Shown: positions 19,149 through 29,974 of the stretch, piece by piece
How the letters are laid out: each line of letters opens with the position of its first letter
Position numbering within the stretch: the first letter of the stretch is position 1
Assembly (NCBI RefSeq): GCF_016808095.1
Contig: NC_068979.1
Span: forward strand, 16,956,501-17,020,500
Source: Vigna angularis
Taxonomy: Eukaryota; Streptophyta; Magnoliopsida; Fabales; Fabaceae
Reading direction: 5' to 3'
DNA length: 64,000 bases
The notes under the pieces: model-generated
Database searches by the model: none
Told to the model about the DNA's origin: nothing
What the model saw: the letters and a program-made list of their open reading frames with translations, nothing else
Made by a program: the position numbers and the translations under genes

Positions 19149-19499
19149 TCTGCAGACATTAGGCACAAAACTCTAGAAAATATTTGTTAGCACAAAAAGA
19201 TAGAGAAGATAGATAAAAACAAATCAAAGGATATAATTGAAAAGATAAGAAGATAGGAAATAAAAACAGAAAAATAAAATAAAATAAAAACAGAAAAATA
19301 AAATAAAATAAAATAAAAACAGAAAATAAAATAAAATAAAATAAAATAAAATAAAATAATAACAAAAAAGTAAAATAAAATAAAATAAAAACTGAAAAAT
19401 ATAAATAGAAAAAATAAAAAATTCAAAATTTAAATTAAAAATTCAAAAACAAGTCAAAGATAATCAATAATCAAACAAATAAACTAGTTAAACCACGAG
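19149..19499 (-). other. E3 leader (T-rich on minus strand)
   Basis: AAAATAAAAT repeats on plus between the gag start and the primer site. Open frames on the minus strand here are Phe-rich low complexity only. Confidence 0.65.
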
Positions 19500-19517
19500 T
19501 CCCCGGCAACGGCGCCA
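19500..19517 (-). other. E3 primer binding site (tRNA-Asp)
   Basis: Reads TGGCGCCGTTGCCGGGGA on the minus strand, 6 bases from the LTR end. Confidence 0.92.
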
Positions 19518-19523
19518 AAAACT

Positions 19524-20826
19524 TGATGGACAAATTTATGAACACCGAAAATGGCGCCACAAACTTGTTTTAACAATCGGCAAGTGTGACCGAATCGTTT
19601 CAAGTAATAAACTCGGTAAGACCAAGTATCGTTCTCCCAAAGGACTCACGACCTAGTTTAGTTATGTGATTCGTTGATTATTTAAGACTTAAGAACAAAA
19701 TAAGTGGAGTTTAATATGCAAAACAGAAAATAAACATGTATGCATGAATTTGATCAATGGCTAAAACAAAATACAAACACTTCAATGGAATATATGGATG
19801 AGTATGTTGTTGGGGTTATCAATTTCATCTTATCCACTCTCATATACTTTAGGAATTCAACATTCTTTTCATCATTGTTAATGCCACTCTCTAAATTACC
19901 TTGCAAGAAGGCCTATCCCTAATTACGAGTTCATATGATTCCTAGCATTCCTAATAATTAGTTCTTTTAGTGCAGGAGCTTAACGACAACCAATATACTA
20001 TTAGGAGAAATTCCTCGGATCTAGACTTCCCCGTACGTTCCCGTATCGACAAAATCAATAATCATGCATTGAATGAGTTAAACAAAGCAAGCATTGAGCA
20101 AAGAGGAAAAACCCTAACTAATGATGAAAGAAAGCATAGGTCTTAAATATAAGATGTAAAAACAAATTCCATATATGAGAGTTTCACAAGACTACATTGA
20201 TTCCCCAACAACAATACAAGGTTTAGTTCACCATATTCATGGTGAAACTAGATGAACAATAATGAAATAAGGAAAGATAAAACCCCAAAAGGGTGAAGAG
20301 GTAGCCTGAGCATCCAAGATCCTCCTTCAAAGGGGTGGAAGAGAGAGTATTTGCTTCGTCACAGCCAAAGATACAAACCCTAGGAAACCCTAAAGCTTAT
20401 ATACTATTCGTAAATTACAGAAAAATTAGGCCCAAGCCCATAAGTGTGCCGCTCAACGGTAAAGTACCGCTCAACGGTAAGTGCGCGAGCTCGGTTCTTC
20501 CCCTCAACGGCCATTTTGCCCCTAAGCGGATCCCCCGTGAACTCCTGAGTGCCGCTCAGCGGTAAACTGCCGCTGAGCGGTAGTTGCGGCTCCTCCTTTT
20601 GCACTTTTTGATGTCTTTTCTGATTCCATCTCTCTCCTTCTTCACTTCTTTCACCAAATTCACCTTAAAACTTGCACAAAAACATTGAAATCAAGCATAA
20701 ACCTGTCCAGCTCTCTTATTTCTGAAAATATGAATAAAAGCATGATTTCAAGCTAGTTTCTAAGTATAAAGGTTGCTTTTAGTATCAATTTTAAGCATGA
20801 AAATAACAGTTTTTCAACTGTTATCA
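19524..20826 (-). repeat. E3 5' LTR
   Basis: 1,303 bp from TGATGGACAAA to GTTATCA. Its dyad array (about 20448-20581) has several CAGCGG units changed to CAACGG compared with the 3' LTR. A second TGGCGCCA lies at 19552-19559. Confidence 0.92.
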
Positions 20827-22538
20827 TGCGTCTAATTATGCATTGGGGGTTGTCTTGACACAGAAAATTGACAAGCTGCCGCGAGTGATCTACTATTCTT
20901 CACGCACTTTGGATGCTGCCCAGGCAAATTATACCATCACTGAAAAAGAGTTGTTGGCAATTGTTTTTGCCCTTGATAAGTTTAGGTCATATTTGCTTGG
21001 ATCACCTGTTATTGTGTATACTGACCATGCAACTCTAAAGTTTTTGTTGAAAAAGGATGAGTCAAAGCCTAGATTGATCAGGTGGATGCTACTGGTTCAG
21101 GAGTTTGACTTGCAGATTAAAGACCGGAGTGGAGCACATAATTTGTTTGCAGACCACCTCAGCCGGATTGAGAGAGCTGGGAATGAAGCTGATGTGTTGC
21201 CCATCCAGGATGACTTTCCTGATGAGAGTTTGTTGATGATTTCTTATTCTCACCCCACTCCTTGGTTTGCACACATTGTAAATTATTTGGTTGCTTCTGT
21301 TTTTCCTCCCTTAGCATCACGTGCTCAGATTGCTAAAATTAAGAGTGATGCTAAGTATTATGTTTGAGATGACCCATATATGTGGAAGTTGTGCAGTGAC
21401 CAGGTTACTAGGAGATGCATTCCGGACCATGAGATTGACTCGGTCCTGCAGTTTTGTCATGCCTCCTCACCTAGTGGTCATTTGGGGATACAGAGAACAG
21501 CTCGCAGGGTGCTTGACTGTGGTGTCTATTGGCCTTCCATCTTAAAAGATGCGGAGAGGATTTGCAGCACTTGTGAGCGTTGTCAGAGAGCAGGAGGATC
21601 AATTTCATAGAGACAAGAGATGCCTCAACAGCCTGTGTTGTTCTGTGAGGTGTTTGATGTCTGGGGTATAGATTTCATGGGTCCTTTTCCTGTTTCTTTT
21701 GGTTTCTCTTATATTCTCCTTGCTGTGGATTATGTTTCAAAATGGGTGGAAGCTAGAGCCACCAAGACTAATGATGCTCGGGTTGTTGTAGATTTTGTTA
21801 GATCTCACCTCTTTTGCAGGTTTGGAGTGCCTAGAGAAATTGTTAGTGATTAGGGAACCCATTTTTGCAACAGATCCATGCAAGCTTTGCTCAAGAAATA
21901 TGGGGTGACGCACAAAGTTTCTACACCTTACCACCCCTAAACAAATGGGCAGGCTGAGATCTCCAACAGGGAGATTAAGAGGATTTTGCAGTAATAGGTT
22001 GGACGATGCTCTTTGGGTGCACAGGACTACCTACAAAGCACCCATTGGGATGTCTCCCTATCGGGTTGTCTTTGGAAAGGCATGTCATTTACCAGTTGAG
22101 ATTGAGCATCGGGCATATTGGGCTGTGAAGACTTGCAACTTCTCCAATGACCAAGCTGGAGAGGAAAGGAAGTTGCAACTAAATGAATTGGATCAGATCC
22201 GATTGGAGGCCTATAAGAACTCGAAGTTCTACAAGGAAAGGACCAAAAGGTTCCATGATAGCTCCATTGTTAGAAAGGACATCGAGGTTGGCCAACAGGT
22301 TTTGTTGTATAACTCTAGACTCGGCCTCATGGGTGGTAAGTTGAGATCAAAGTGGACTGGACCTTTTGTTGTGACTAATGTTTATCCTTATGGTGCAGTA
22401 GAGATCCAAGGTCCATCTGCAGCTAAAAGCTTCAAGGTGAACGGGCATAGACTGAAGCCTTTCCTCAGCAATCCTTCTTTGTTGGATGCAGTGGTGGAGG
22501 AGACGTCTTTGGTCCACCCCACCTACCCTCCCATCTGA
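20827..22538 (+). pseudogene. Athila-type pol, second part: RNase H and integrase
   Basis: Resumes in frame with 14483 after one TGCGT copy. RNase H has TEKELLA and YTDHATLKF, ending with a DHLSRI segment. Integrase follows with an HHCC-like zinc-binding region (…HASSPSGHLG…CSTCERCQ), the catalytic-core start WGIDFMGPF, and a C-terminal region to 22538 ([23 protein letters not shown]). Stops lie at 21365 (TGA), 21608 (TAG), 21851 (TAG) and 21938 (TAA). A deletion with frameshift lies near 21990, where about 15 residues of integrase are lost. Confidence 0.9.
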
Positions 22539-23377
22539 CTCAGGGAGTTTCTTTTCTCCTTTCCTCCTCACTTTTATTGCACTTTGTCGATATCTGATGA
22601 CTGTTCTGATTGTTTGATCTGCTGATTGTGACACACTAAGGACATTGTGTCATTTAAGTGTGGTCTACTAGGGGAGGTTGTTTCTTTGTTCATGTTTCGG
22701 TTTTTATGTAGTTTGTTGTGTCTTGTGTACAGTTTTGCATGCTTTTCGTGAATTCTGGATTGTGATTAGGTTGTCAGTTTTCCTTCACTTCATTGATACT
22801 CTGATTTGTTGGATTCCTTGTTTTTCTTTGCTTGGAAGATGATCATGATGTTTGAGAGTTGAATTGATGGTGACCATATTACCTGTGTGAGATTTGAGCC
22901 ATTTGATGATCTTTCTTGTGTGTGAGATGTCTCTTGATTGCTTGCACATATGTCTTGGCTTGACTCTTTTTGATGATTCTTGATTGATACGTATGTTTGA
23001 AAGTGATAAAGGCATTTTGTTGTTGAGCCTCTAGAGCCAGATGAGCCTACCCTGTTTTGATCCATTGATAACCCTTTTGAGCCTATGCTTTTCCCCATTT
23101 CTTTGTTTTGGAGCTCATACACTAGCCCTAAGTGAGAAACCATTATTACCTTAGCCTTAGGGAATTTTGGAGCTTTGGAATTGTTTTGGGAATAAGTGTG
23201 GTCTCTTGGGAGTTTCAGAGGAATTGGCTAGTGAGTCCTCTTCTTATCGTGTTTTTGTAAATATGTGGTGTATCTTGTCTCTTGTCGAGTCTGTGTCACC
23301 TCCCTGATGTTTGAGTAGTTCCCTGGTTTTCGTCTTGGTTTTGCCCAGGAGTGCAAAAAACTAAGTGTAGTCTATTT
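22539..23377 (+). other. Athila post-pol region with repeated polypurine-like motifs
   Basis: Non-coding stretch between integrase and the putative 3' LTR. The motif TAAGTGTGGTCT occurs at 22655 (followed by ACTAGGGGAGG), 23193 (followed by CTTGGGAG) and, changed, at 23362 next to the LTR. I see no env-like ORF. Confidence 0.55.
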
Positions 23378-25377
23378 TGATGAGTTGTTATTTCTTGAAC
23401 TATATTTAGTTTATTGCACTTAAATAAACCAGGGGATTGTGTTTAATTGTCTGTTATTTCCCCGTTTTCCGAATTCTACTTAATTTGGTCGGAAATTCGT
23501 AATTGTGCTAATTTGGGTTTTTTGAGCTGAGTAAGTGCATTTCTGGTTGTAGGGAAGTTATGGAAACATCATCTGGAACATTGGGACATGGCGTGACACA
23601 CTCAAAGGCTCAACATTTAGTCATTTAGATTCTAATTAAAGTTGTAATTTCGTTTTCTAGAAGCCCTTAATTAGAATTAGGTGTTTTGGACCCTTTTAGG
23701 GGCAATTTTGTAAAAAAACCATTTGTAGGACATGTGCCTTTGAGGTTAGTGATTTGGACCTAGGGTTTTATTGTGTGGACCCACCCTTATTAAGGAGAGG
23801 ACACACGGCCCTTGTCCAGCCGCCACTTGCCCTTTACGAGGGTTTGACACTTTCTTGGCTTGTGGTCTTGAAGTCTGAGAATGGTTTTTACGCTCATTTT
23901 TTATGATGAATGAAAAAAAAAAGCTTCACTTTCTATTTTGCTGATTACACATGGCCCTTTTTATTTCTTTGGTTCAAACAATTTTAATTTGAAGAACGTT
24001 CACGACATGGGAGAATGGTAGCAACAAGCAATTCAGCTTTTGGCTTTTAGGGAAGCGGTCCAGCATGAGCTCACGGGAAGGTGCTACATGGAGAGCAACA
24101 ACGTCTGCGCGTTGAGCTAGAAGAAGTGAAGTGGTGTCTCAGCCTGTACGTGTGTTGGGCAGCCACTTGTTTTGGGGGTCTCGGCTTTTGAACGTTGCAC
24201 GGAGAATGGATGGGAGGCTATCGCACGGTGCATTCAAATTGGCTTTGAAAGAAGTTCTCACACGTTGAGCTGGAAGCAAGGAAGGGGGCGCTGATTCAGT
24301 TTTCTTTTTAGTAGCACACTCGGTGATTGAGTTTTATTTTCTTTCTTTGGAGAAGAGCAGGACAGTCATGTGAAGAACCAAGGAAGCACACAGACCTTTT
24401 CAGTTTTGCTATAGAAGCTTTGTACTTGGAGCATTGGGAGACGTGGAGTTGATTTAAGTGTAGCACATTCACTGAGTGTGTGAGGTGCTGTCACGGTTTG
24501 GGAGGATGCACAAGCTTACATTCTAACCTTTGATTAAAGCCTTTTATTGCTTCCTTGCTGGAACGGAAAAAGCACCGTGATTAATACTTGGAGAATAAAG
24601 TCTAGGTGATGGGACGTTGGCAGCAGCAACAATGCATTTCCTTTATTACTTTGAGAATGAAGAGGTGATTAGATGGGGGTAGGTGTACTTGTTTGGTGAT
24701 AATTTTGAGAGAAGAAATATTTTCTTTGGAGAAATGGATGCAGCGAGGAACATTTGCATTAGAGGTGATGGTGATTGATTATTAGGAGGGACCATGTCAC
24801 GGTTGGAAGCATTGAATCACGCACATGGTCATGGCTTTTAAGGAGCTTTTGATTGATTGATTTTGGGAGGCACATTCACGGTAGAAGAGGTGGACTGCTG
24901 TTCATGGTAGCAAATGGTCAAGTGAAAAGCACACAGTACATTAAATTCTAAGAAGAAGAGAAGTGATGTCACAGAAGGGGTTTTAGGTTTCTTTACTTAT
25001 TCAAGCATTTAATGTTAAATGTTCTTTAAGCATTCATTTCAGTTGTCCGCCATTCTCAGTTTGCATTAAATTGTTTAGCTCAATGTTGCACGTTTAATTT
25101 GGTCTAAGCATTTTTCATTTTAATGTTCTCTATTTTTCTTGGTTGTGATATTTTAGTTATGATGTTAGTTTAAGTGATCAATTGTTTTAATCCTGTGTTT
25201 ACAATTGTTTTTTTTTATTTTAATTTAGTTCAATTGCATTCACAAACCCCCCCTACGTGTTTGACCTGAGACTCGAGCCACATTTGGTCCTTGAGAGACG
25301 ACCTAGGAGTCACTTCCTAGTTTATACTGCATTATTTCTATGCAATCAAATTTGATGGGCCGCGACAGCCCGCATCA
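23378..25377 (+). repeat. Putative 3' LTR of the Athila element (2,000 bp)
   Basis: Begins TGATGAGTTG after a degenerate polypurine region and ends GCATCA at 25377, where sequence of a minus-strand Athila-like fragment begins. It has no coding content. No partner LTR is in the window, so the boundaries are inferred from TG..CA ends and context. Expected target duplication after it: ACGAG. Confidence 0.55.
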
Positions 25378-25604
25378 ACGAGCCTGACCCAATAAGCTCA
25401 AGGATCAACCAACTTCATCACTGTGGACAAACGTTCCACTTCTCCTCCCAGATAATGCTTGAGACGTTAACCATTCATTACCCATCTTCTTTGTGGATCA
25501 CTCGTAGCTGAATAAACCAATTCAATTGCTCCATGTGGACGCACACTTTTCACTATGAACTGTCCTAACCATTTTGACTTCAACTTTCCAAGAAAAAGCT
25601 TCAA

Positions 25605-25892
25605 TCAGGAATATAACAATAACACCTGCTGCCCTAGAATAAAGAATTTTTTTATCAACTTTCTGTCATGATAGAATTTTACCTTTTCTTTGTAATTCCT
25701 GGATGAATCATATGCATGCAACCGCATCTCTTCAAGCTCCACCATCTGCCTCCTGCATTTGTTCTGGGTTTCATAGGGATCAAAATTCAAAAATTTAAGA
25801 GCCCACAAAGCTTTATGCTCCATCTCCACTGGCAAATTACATGCTTTCCCATAGACTAACTGAAAAGGTGATGAACCCATAGATGTCTTCAA
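25605..25892 (-). pseudogene. E4 integrase C-terminal fragment
   Basis: 95 residues with KTSMGSSPFQLVYGKACNLPVEMEHKA and LEEMRLHAYDSSRNYK, typical of the Athila/gypsy integrase end. The core upstream is deleted. The frame ends early at a stop after GQQVLLLYS. Confidence 0.8.
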
Positions 25893-25981
25893 CCTTTACG
25901 AGCACATCTTCAACTACCCCATACGGATGATGAACCCATAGATGTCCACCAATTGAAGCGCCATTCTAGTAGGTTTGAGTT

Positions 25982-26350
25982 TCAACCCTCAATTCTTTTG
26001 AACATAGAAAGCGGCATTAAATTAATGCTAGCTCCCAAATCAATGAACGCCCTTCCAATTCTAGTAGGTTTGAGTTTCAAACCCTCAATTCTTTCCTCTA
26101 ACACTTTACCACTTCTTGTAACAATGGTTTTACACTTTTCTCTCAAATTACCTTTCGCATTCTTCTCACAACCCTCCATCTTGTTGGTCAATTGTCCAAT
26201 GTGCATCTTCATGCTGTTAAATGTCGCCTCTACATTCTTGCAATAAGAAACGCTTATTTTCATGAATTGTTGGAAAGTTTCCTCAAGCTTTGTGGTTTTC
26301 TCAATTGGAGTAGGTTGTTGCTGCCACTGTTTCTGCTGCCTTTGAACCAT
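25982..26350 (-). pseudogene. E4 gag C-terminus and start of protease
   Basis: 122 residues: Q/W-rich part, coiled-coil-like part, then KCKTIVTRSGKVLEE and a protease start FIDLGASINLMPLSMF that breaks off. A ~35-bp piece (AGTAGGTTTGAGTTTCAA…) is duplicated at about 25966-26000 and 26059-26095, near the deletion junction. Confidence 0.75.
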
Positions 26351-26394
26351 TGAAATATTATATATCTCTTATGGTAATAAAGAAAGCTTCTTTG

Positions 26395-26919
26395 TCAGTT
26401 GTTCCAGCTGTTGAGTAATGATTTTATTTTGAGCAAGCAAGGCATCTTGAGATTGCAATTGTAAGTCTCCCTTCTGTTGAATTGGAGTTCCCTTTCACTA
26501 TGCATCTTGTTATCATTAGTAGCCATGTTGTCTATCAATTCAAAAGCTTCCTCTGGAGTCTCGCATTTAATATTACCTCTAGTTGAGGCATCTAGCATCA
26601 ATTTGGTTTGTGAACCAAGACCTCCAAGGAAACGAATGACTATTGTTGCTTCGTCAAAGCCATGAGTGGGCGTCTTTCTCAACAAGCTCTTGTATCTATC
26701 ACATGCTTGACCTAGCGTCTCCTCCATGCCTTGTCTAAAAGAAGAAATTTCTTGCTTCCCTTTGTTGATTTTGGACTGTGGGAAGTGCTTGTTAAGAAAC
26801 TTTGAAACCACGACTTCCCATTCAGTAAAGCTATTCTTCGGGAAATAATTCAACCATAGCTTTGCATTGCCTCCCAATGAGAAAGGAAACAAGCTTAGCC
26901 TTATTGCATCATCCGGCAC
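26395..26919 (-). pseudogene. E4 gag capsid fragment
   Basis: Carries the Ty3/gypsy capsid domain (LSLFPFSLGGNAKLWLNYFP, KGKQEISSFRQGMEETLGQACDRY, LRKTPTHGF). A frameshift follows SEREL, so the C-terminal ~30 residues are out of frame. Confidence 0.85.
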
Positions 26920-27009
26920 ACCATTGATCTTTACAGTGTTACAAATCTCGTTGAATGTTGTTAGATGCTCATATGGACTTTCATGTGATAGCCCATTAAA
27001 TTCGTTGCT

Positions 27010-27330
27010 CTACACCAATTGTATTAACGCTGGTTTCACCTCCATTTTTGGAGCATTGACCCTCGGTCTAGTAATGCTATTAAAGTGATGAGGGCCAACA
27101 ACAAAGGTGTAATCCTCTAGAGTACGTCTACCATTGTTCTCTTCAGCCATCTCTTCAGTACTCTGGGTAGATCTTTGTGGTGAGGGTTGTAGAAGTGTTT
27201 CCGGAGAAGGAAATAATTCTCTAGAAGTTCGGATCCTCCTTCTCCTTCTACTTTCTTCCAAACCTTCAAGAAGAGGTTCCGAAATTTTCTTGCTCCTAGT
27301 CCGAATTGTATCCTGCATACACAAGAACAC
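27010..27330 (-). pseudogene. E4 gag N-terminal fragment
   Basis: Starts DTIRTRSKK and contains ESRRRRRIRTSRELFPSPETLL, the basic N-terminus also seen in the E2 gag (52936). It ends at an in-frame TAG after ALIQLV where E2 stays open. Confidence 0.8.
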
Positions 27331-27538
27331 AAAACCCTAGAAACAATTGTTAGCACAAAAAGATATAAAAGATAAACTAAAAAGATAACAAGATAAAAAG
27401 ATGAAAACAAAAAGATAGAAAGATAAAAAGATAAACAAAAAGATAAAAAGATAAAACAAAAAAATAAAAATATAAAAAGATAAAAAATCAAGTCAAAGCT
27501 AATCATTAATCACACAAATAGAATAGTTAAACCACGAG

Positions 27539-27556
27539 TCCCCGGCAACGGTGCCA
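27539..27556 (-). other. E4 primer binding site (tRNA-Asp, one mismatch)
   Basis: Minus-strand TGGCACCGTTGCCGGGGA; one base differs from the tRNA-Asp complement. Confidence 0.85.
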
Positions 27557-27562
27557 AAAACT

Positions 27563-27640
27563 TGTTAACATGCGACAAGTGTACCGAATTGTATCAAGTA
27601 ATAATAAAATGGTAAGACCAAGTATCGTTTCCCAAAGGAC
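27563..27640 (-). repeat. E4 5' LTR stub
   Basis: TGTTAACATGCGACAAG… to CCCAAAGGAC matches the end of the family LTRs (CGGCAAGTGTGACCGAATCG…, GGTAAGACCAAG), then similarity stops abruptly at 27640. Confidence 0.7.
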
Positions 27641-27993
27641 GTGAAGAGCCATTTTGAAACACGTGAGACTGGACGAACGCGGAGTGCGGCGCAAATCTCC
27701 CGCAACAGCATCATTGTCTTGTTGTGGTTCCTGTGGCGGAACGTGGTGAGAGGTCATTTGCATTCGAGCTTGATTGTGGAGTAATTAGAACCCTCGGGTT
27801 CGGGCAGAACTAATTCAATCTTGCTAGGGTTATGTGGTTTGTGATGGGAAACATTGCTAACATCAACGTTCGGCAAGGTGGCATCGTTGGCAACTCGGCC
27901 AATGCTGGATTACACCAGAGAAACCATTGCGGGCTGTTTCGTGCGCGGCGTAGGGTTTCACCTTTTATGCCCCCATCGAAGAGATAGAGAAAG
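27641..27993. other. Unidentified sequence left of E5
   Basis: Richer in G+C than its surroundings. A 78-codon minus-strand frame crosses from E4 into it. It continues at 34626 on the other side of E5. On the minus strand it has the look of a gene leader, but I recognise no product. Confidence 0.4.
27989..27993. repeat. target-site duplication GAAAG (left of E5)
   Basis: GAAAG before the left LTR of E5; repeated at 34621-34625 after the right LTR. Confidence 0.93.
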
Positions 27994-28858
27994 TGATGGA
28001 CGAACGCCCGAGAAGCTGACGACCGAAGCTGTGCGAGCTCCTCGAAGCTTCCTCCAGAGAGTGAAGACGCAGCGGAATGGAAACGAAGTTCTAGATTGAG
28101 ATCTGACTCGAAGGAAACTGAGAGAAACAAAATCGATTGCAGAAAACCCTAAAACCATGAACGAATCCTAGAAAAGAGGGAAAACTCAAAATGAACCGAT
28201 TAATCGGTTCAAACTCAAGATTGAACGGTAGGAAAGCTAGATTGTTCGGTGGAAAGTGGACTAAACGGTAGAAAGGGGAAAACAATCGATGAACTTGAAA
28301 GGCAAAGTGAGAATGATGAAGGAACCCTAGCAGATGATGTTGTCAGGGAACGAGCAAAGCTAAAATAGAAGGAAATATGATTCTGTGAGGAGAAATGTGA
28401 CTTACAGTGAGCAGCTTGAGAGCGAGAATGAAGGATGTGGTTTCTGAGATGTGGAATTGTGAAAACCAAATGATATGAGAAGGAGGGTGACGCGTGCTCA
28501 AGGCTGAACACGTGGCTAAGGAGCGCTGATGCAAGGAAGCTGGAGACGTACTGGTAGCTGACGCGTGCCAGATGTGGCAGTGGAGGCTCAGAGTGGAAAT
28601 GAAAGAGAAGCACCGTGAAGTTTGAAGAAAGGGAAGAATGAGATTGTGCTTGGAAGGTGGCTAGAGGGAGTCTTTGGACTCTCTAGCCTGACTTTCAAGA
28701 GAGAATTGTTTCTATTTCAGAAAACTTAATTCTCATTAATCTCAAAAGTGCTAATACAAGAGAGGAGTTGGGTATTTATAGTAACCCATGCTCCTTAAGA
28801 GCTAAGCTAGGAAAAGTAAAAATACAAAAGGAGGACTACGTCAAGGAGGATTCCATCA
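27994..28858 (-). repeat. E5 3' LTR
   Basis: TGATGGACGAACG… to …GATTCCATCA, 865 bp, paired with 33756-34620. Confidence 0.93.
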
Positions 28859-28871
28859 TGCCCTCCCTCTT
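28859..28871 (-). other. E5 polypurine tract
   Basis: TGCCCTCCCTCTT on plus, i.e. AAGAGGGAGGGCA on the sense strand, immediately before the 3' LTR. Next to it is GGACAAATCTTTTCTT, a pattern I associate with chromovirus 3' ends. Confidence 0.8.
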
Positions 28872-28957
28872 AAGAAAAGATTTGTCCTAAAATCTGGCAA
28901 TCGCCTTATGAAGAAACTCCACACAATCTTTGGGAGCATGGCCATCTTGGAGTGGCC

Positions 28958-29974
28958 TTATTCTTTTAGATCTAGTTTTCTTCCTCCTGGATCAAACACG
29001 AATCTGCAATACACATCAAATATATCGTCGGTTAATATCAATCCAAGAAAGAATTTTTCTTTAAAAACAAGAGAATAAGAACTTCTAATACTTTGATTAG
29101 TAATCTTTGAAAATTTTAGAAGTCCAAATTCAATTTTATCTTGAGTTAATTGTTTTCTTAAAGATAACAATAACTCAAGATTTGAATTGTCATATTTTGA
29201 AAAAAATTTCATGACAATTGGTTTGAAAGAGAAGTCAAAAATGGAAAAGTAATCAATTATTGGAAAAGAAGTAATGATTTGGAAACCTTCCCTTTTAGGT
29301 TCCACAGTCTTTGAAAGAATAGGATTTGTCATCAGTAACAATTTCTCCTTTTCTTTCTTCTCTCTTTCTTGCCTTTCTCTCTTTTCTTCTTTTCTCTCTT
29401 CTTCTCTTCTTAATTCCTCTCTTCTTCTCTCTTCTCTCTTCTCTATTTGTTCTCTCTCTTTCTTCTCTTCTTCTTTCCTTTCTTCCTTTTCTTTTCTCTC
29501 AATCTCTCTTTCTCTTTTCTTATCCTTGATCTCCTTAAGTCTTGCCCCAAATTCTAATTCTCTACGAAGAAACCCATGATCATTTAAACTCTCAAGAAAT
29601 AATTTTCCATCATTAATGCAATCCCTAATTAGTTCTAGGTTTCTTTTAATGCTTGAAGGCACAAACTTTCTTCTCATGCAAGCTTTTAAATCATGCCAAT
29701 CACGTATGGAGGACTTTCTACCTTTCCTAACATGATATTGTCTTTCATTCCACCATTCACTTGCATGCTCTTCTAACTTAGAGAGATATATGCTAAGGAC
29801 ATAATATTCACTCTCTTCATAAAACCAAGGATTTATTTTATCAATTTCTTTTTCCCAAGCTAGATATGTTAATGCACCTATGTCTTTACCAAAGAATGGA
29901 AGATTCCTAGCTTGTTTAAACATTTCATCAACATTATCTAACCTAGAAGACCTATATGAACCATAAGAAGACAT
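28958..29974 (-). CDS. E5 gag-like protein
   Basis: 338 residues from the ATG at 29974 (MSSYGSYRSS). Residues ~15-125 resemble the Ty3/gypsy capsid region: AWEKEIDKINPWF, SKLEEHASEWWNE, DWHDLKACMRRKFVPSS. A very long uninterrupted K/E/R repeat (about residues 150-212) follows, predicted to be a single charged helix, then ~125 residues I do not recognise. No zinc knuckle is visible. It sits ~100 bp from the 3' LTR, with 3.7 kb of non-coding sequence on its 5' side, an unusual placement for gag. Confidence 0.7.
   Translation of the reverse strand: MSSYGSYRSSRLDNVDEMFKQARNLPFFGKDIGALTYLAWEKEIDKINPWFYEESEYYVLSIYLSKLEEHASEWWNERQYHVRKGRKSSIRDWHDLKACMRRKFVPSSIKRNLELIRDCINDGKLFLESLNDHGFLRRELEFGARLKEIKDKKREREIERKEKEERKEEEKKEREQIEKREERRREELRREEERKEEKRERQEREKKEKEKLLLMTNPILSKTVEPKREGFQIITSFPIIDYFSIFDFSFKPIVMKFFSKYDNSNLELLLSLRKQLTQDKIEFGLLKFSKITNQSIRSSYSLVFKEKFFLGLILTDDIFDVYCRFVFDPGGRKLDLKE

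Larger units (their letters stand above)
14484..20826 (-). mobile_element. E3: complete non-autonomous element of the same family (6,343 bp)
   Basis: Minus-strand element with LTRs 14484-15803 and 19524-20826, primer site 19500-19517, polypurine tract 15804-15816 and target duplication TGCGT, inserted into the Athila RNase H region. It encodes a gag-like ORF with half a capsid domain and a zinc knuckle. The accessory ORF is deleted as in E1. The LTRs differ at roughly 1-2% by eye plus small indels, so it is older than A and E2. Confidence 0.93.
25378..27640 (-). mobile_element. E4: decayed, internally deleted Athila-like fragment
   Basis: Minus-strand remains in order from the 5' side: LTR stub (27563-27640), primer site (27539-27556), gag in pieces, start of protease, then a junction near 25890-25960 into the integrase C-terminus (25605-25892). 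The left edge (GAGCCTGACCC) resembles the conserved family block, so the 3' LTR Athila element appears to have inserted there. Reverse transcriptase and RNase H are deleted. Confidence 0.75.

Noticed and set aside
22539..23377. Possible env-like ORF after Athila integrase
   Set aside because: No long frame with signal peptide or membrane segment; the minus-strand frames here are short and unconserved.
27527..27763. 78-codon minus-strand frame crossing the E4 LTR stub
   Set aside because: It starts in unidentified DNA and runs into the LTR stub and primer site, so it is a junction artefact.
28215..28613. 132-codon minus-strand frame in both E5 LTRs (also 33977-34375)
   Set aside because: Identical only because the LTR is duplicated; it spans promoter-type sequence and shows no domain.
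29274..29579. Ser/Leu/Phe-rich plus-strand frames opposite E5 gag
   Set aside because: Antisense shadow of the K/E/R-rich gag repeat.
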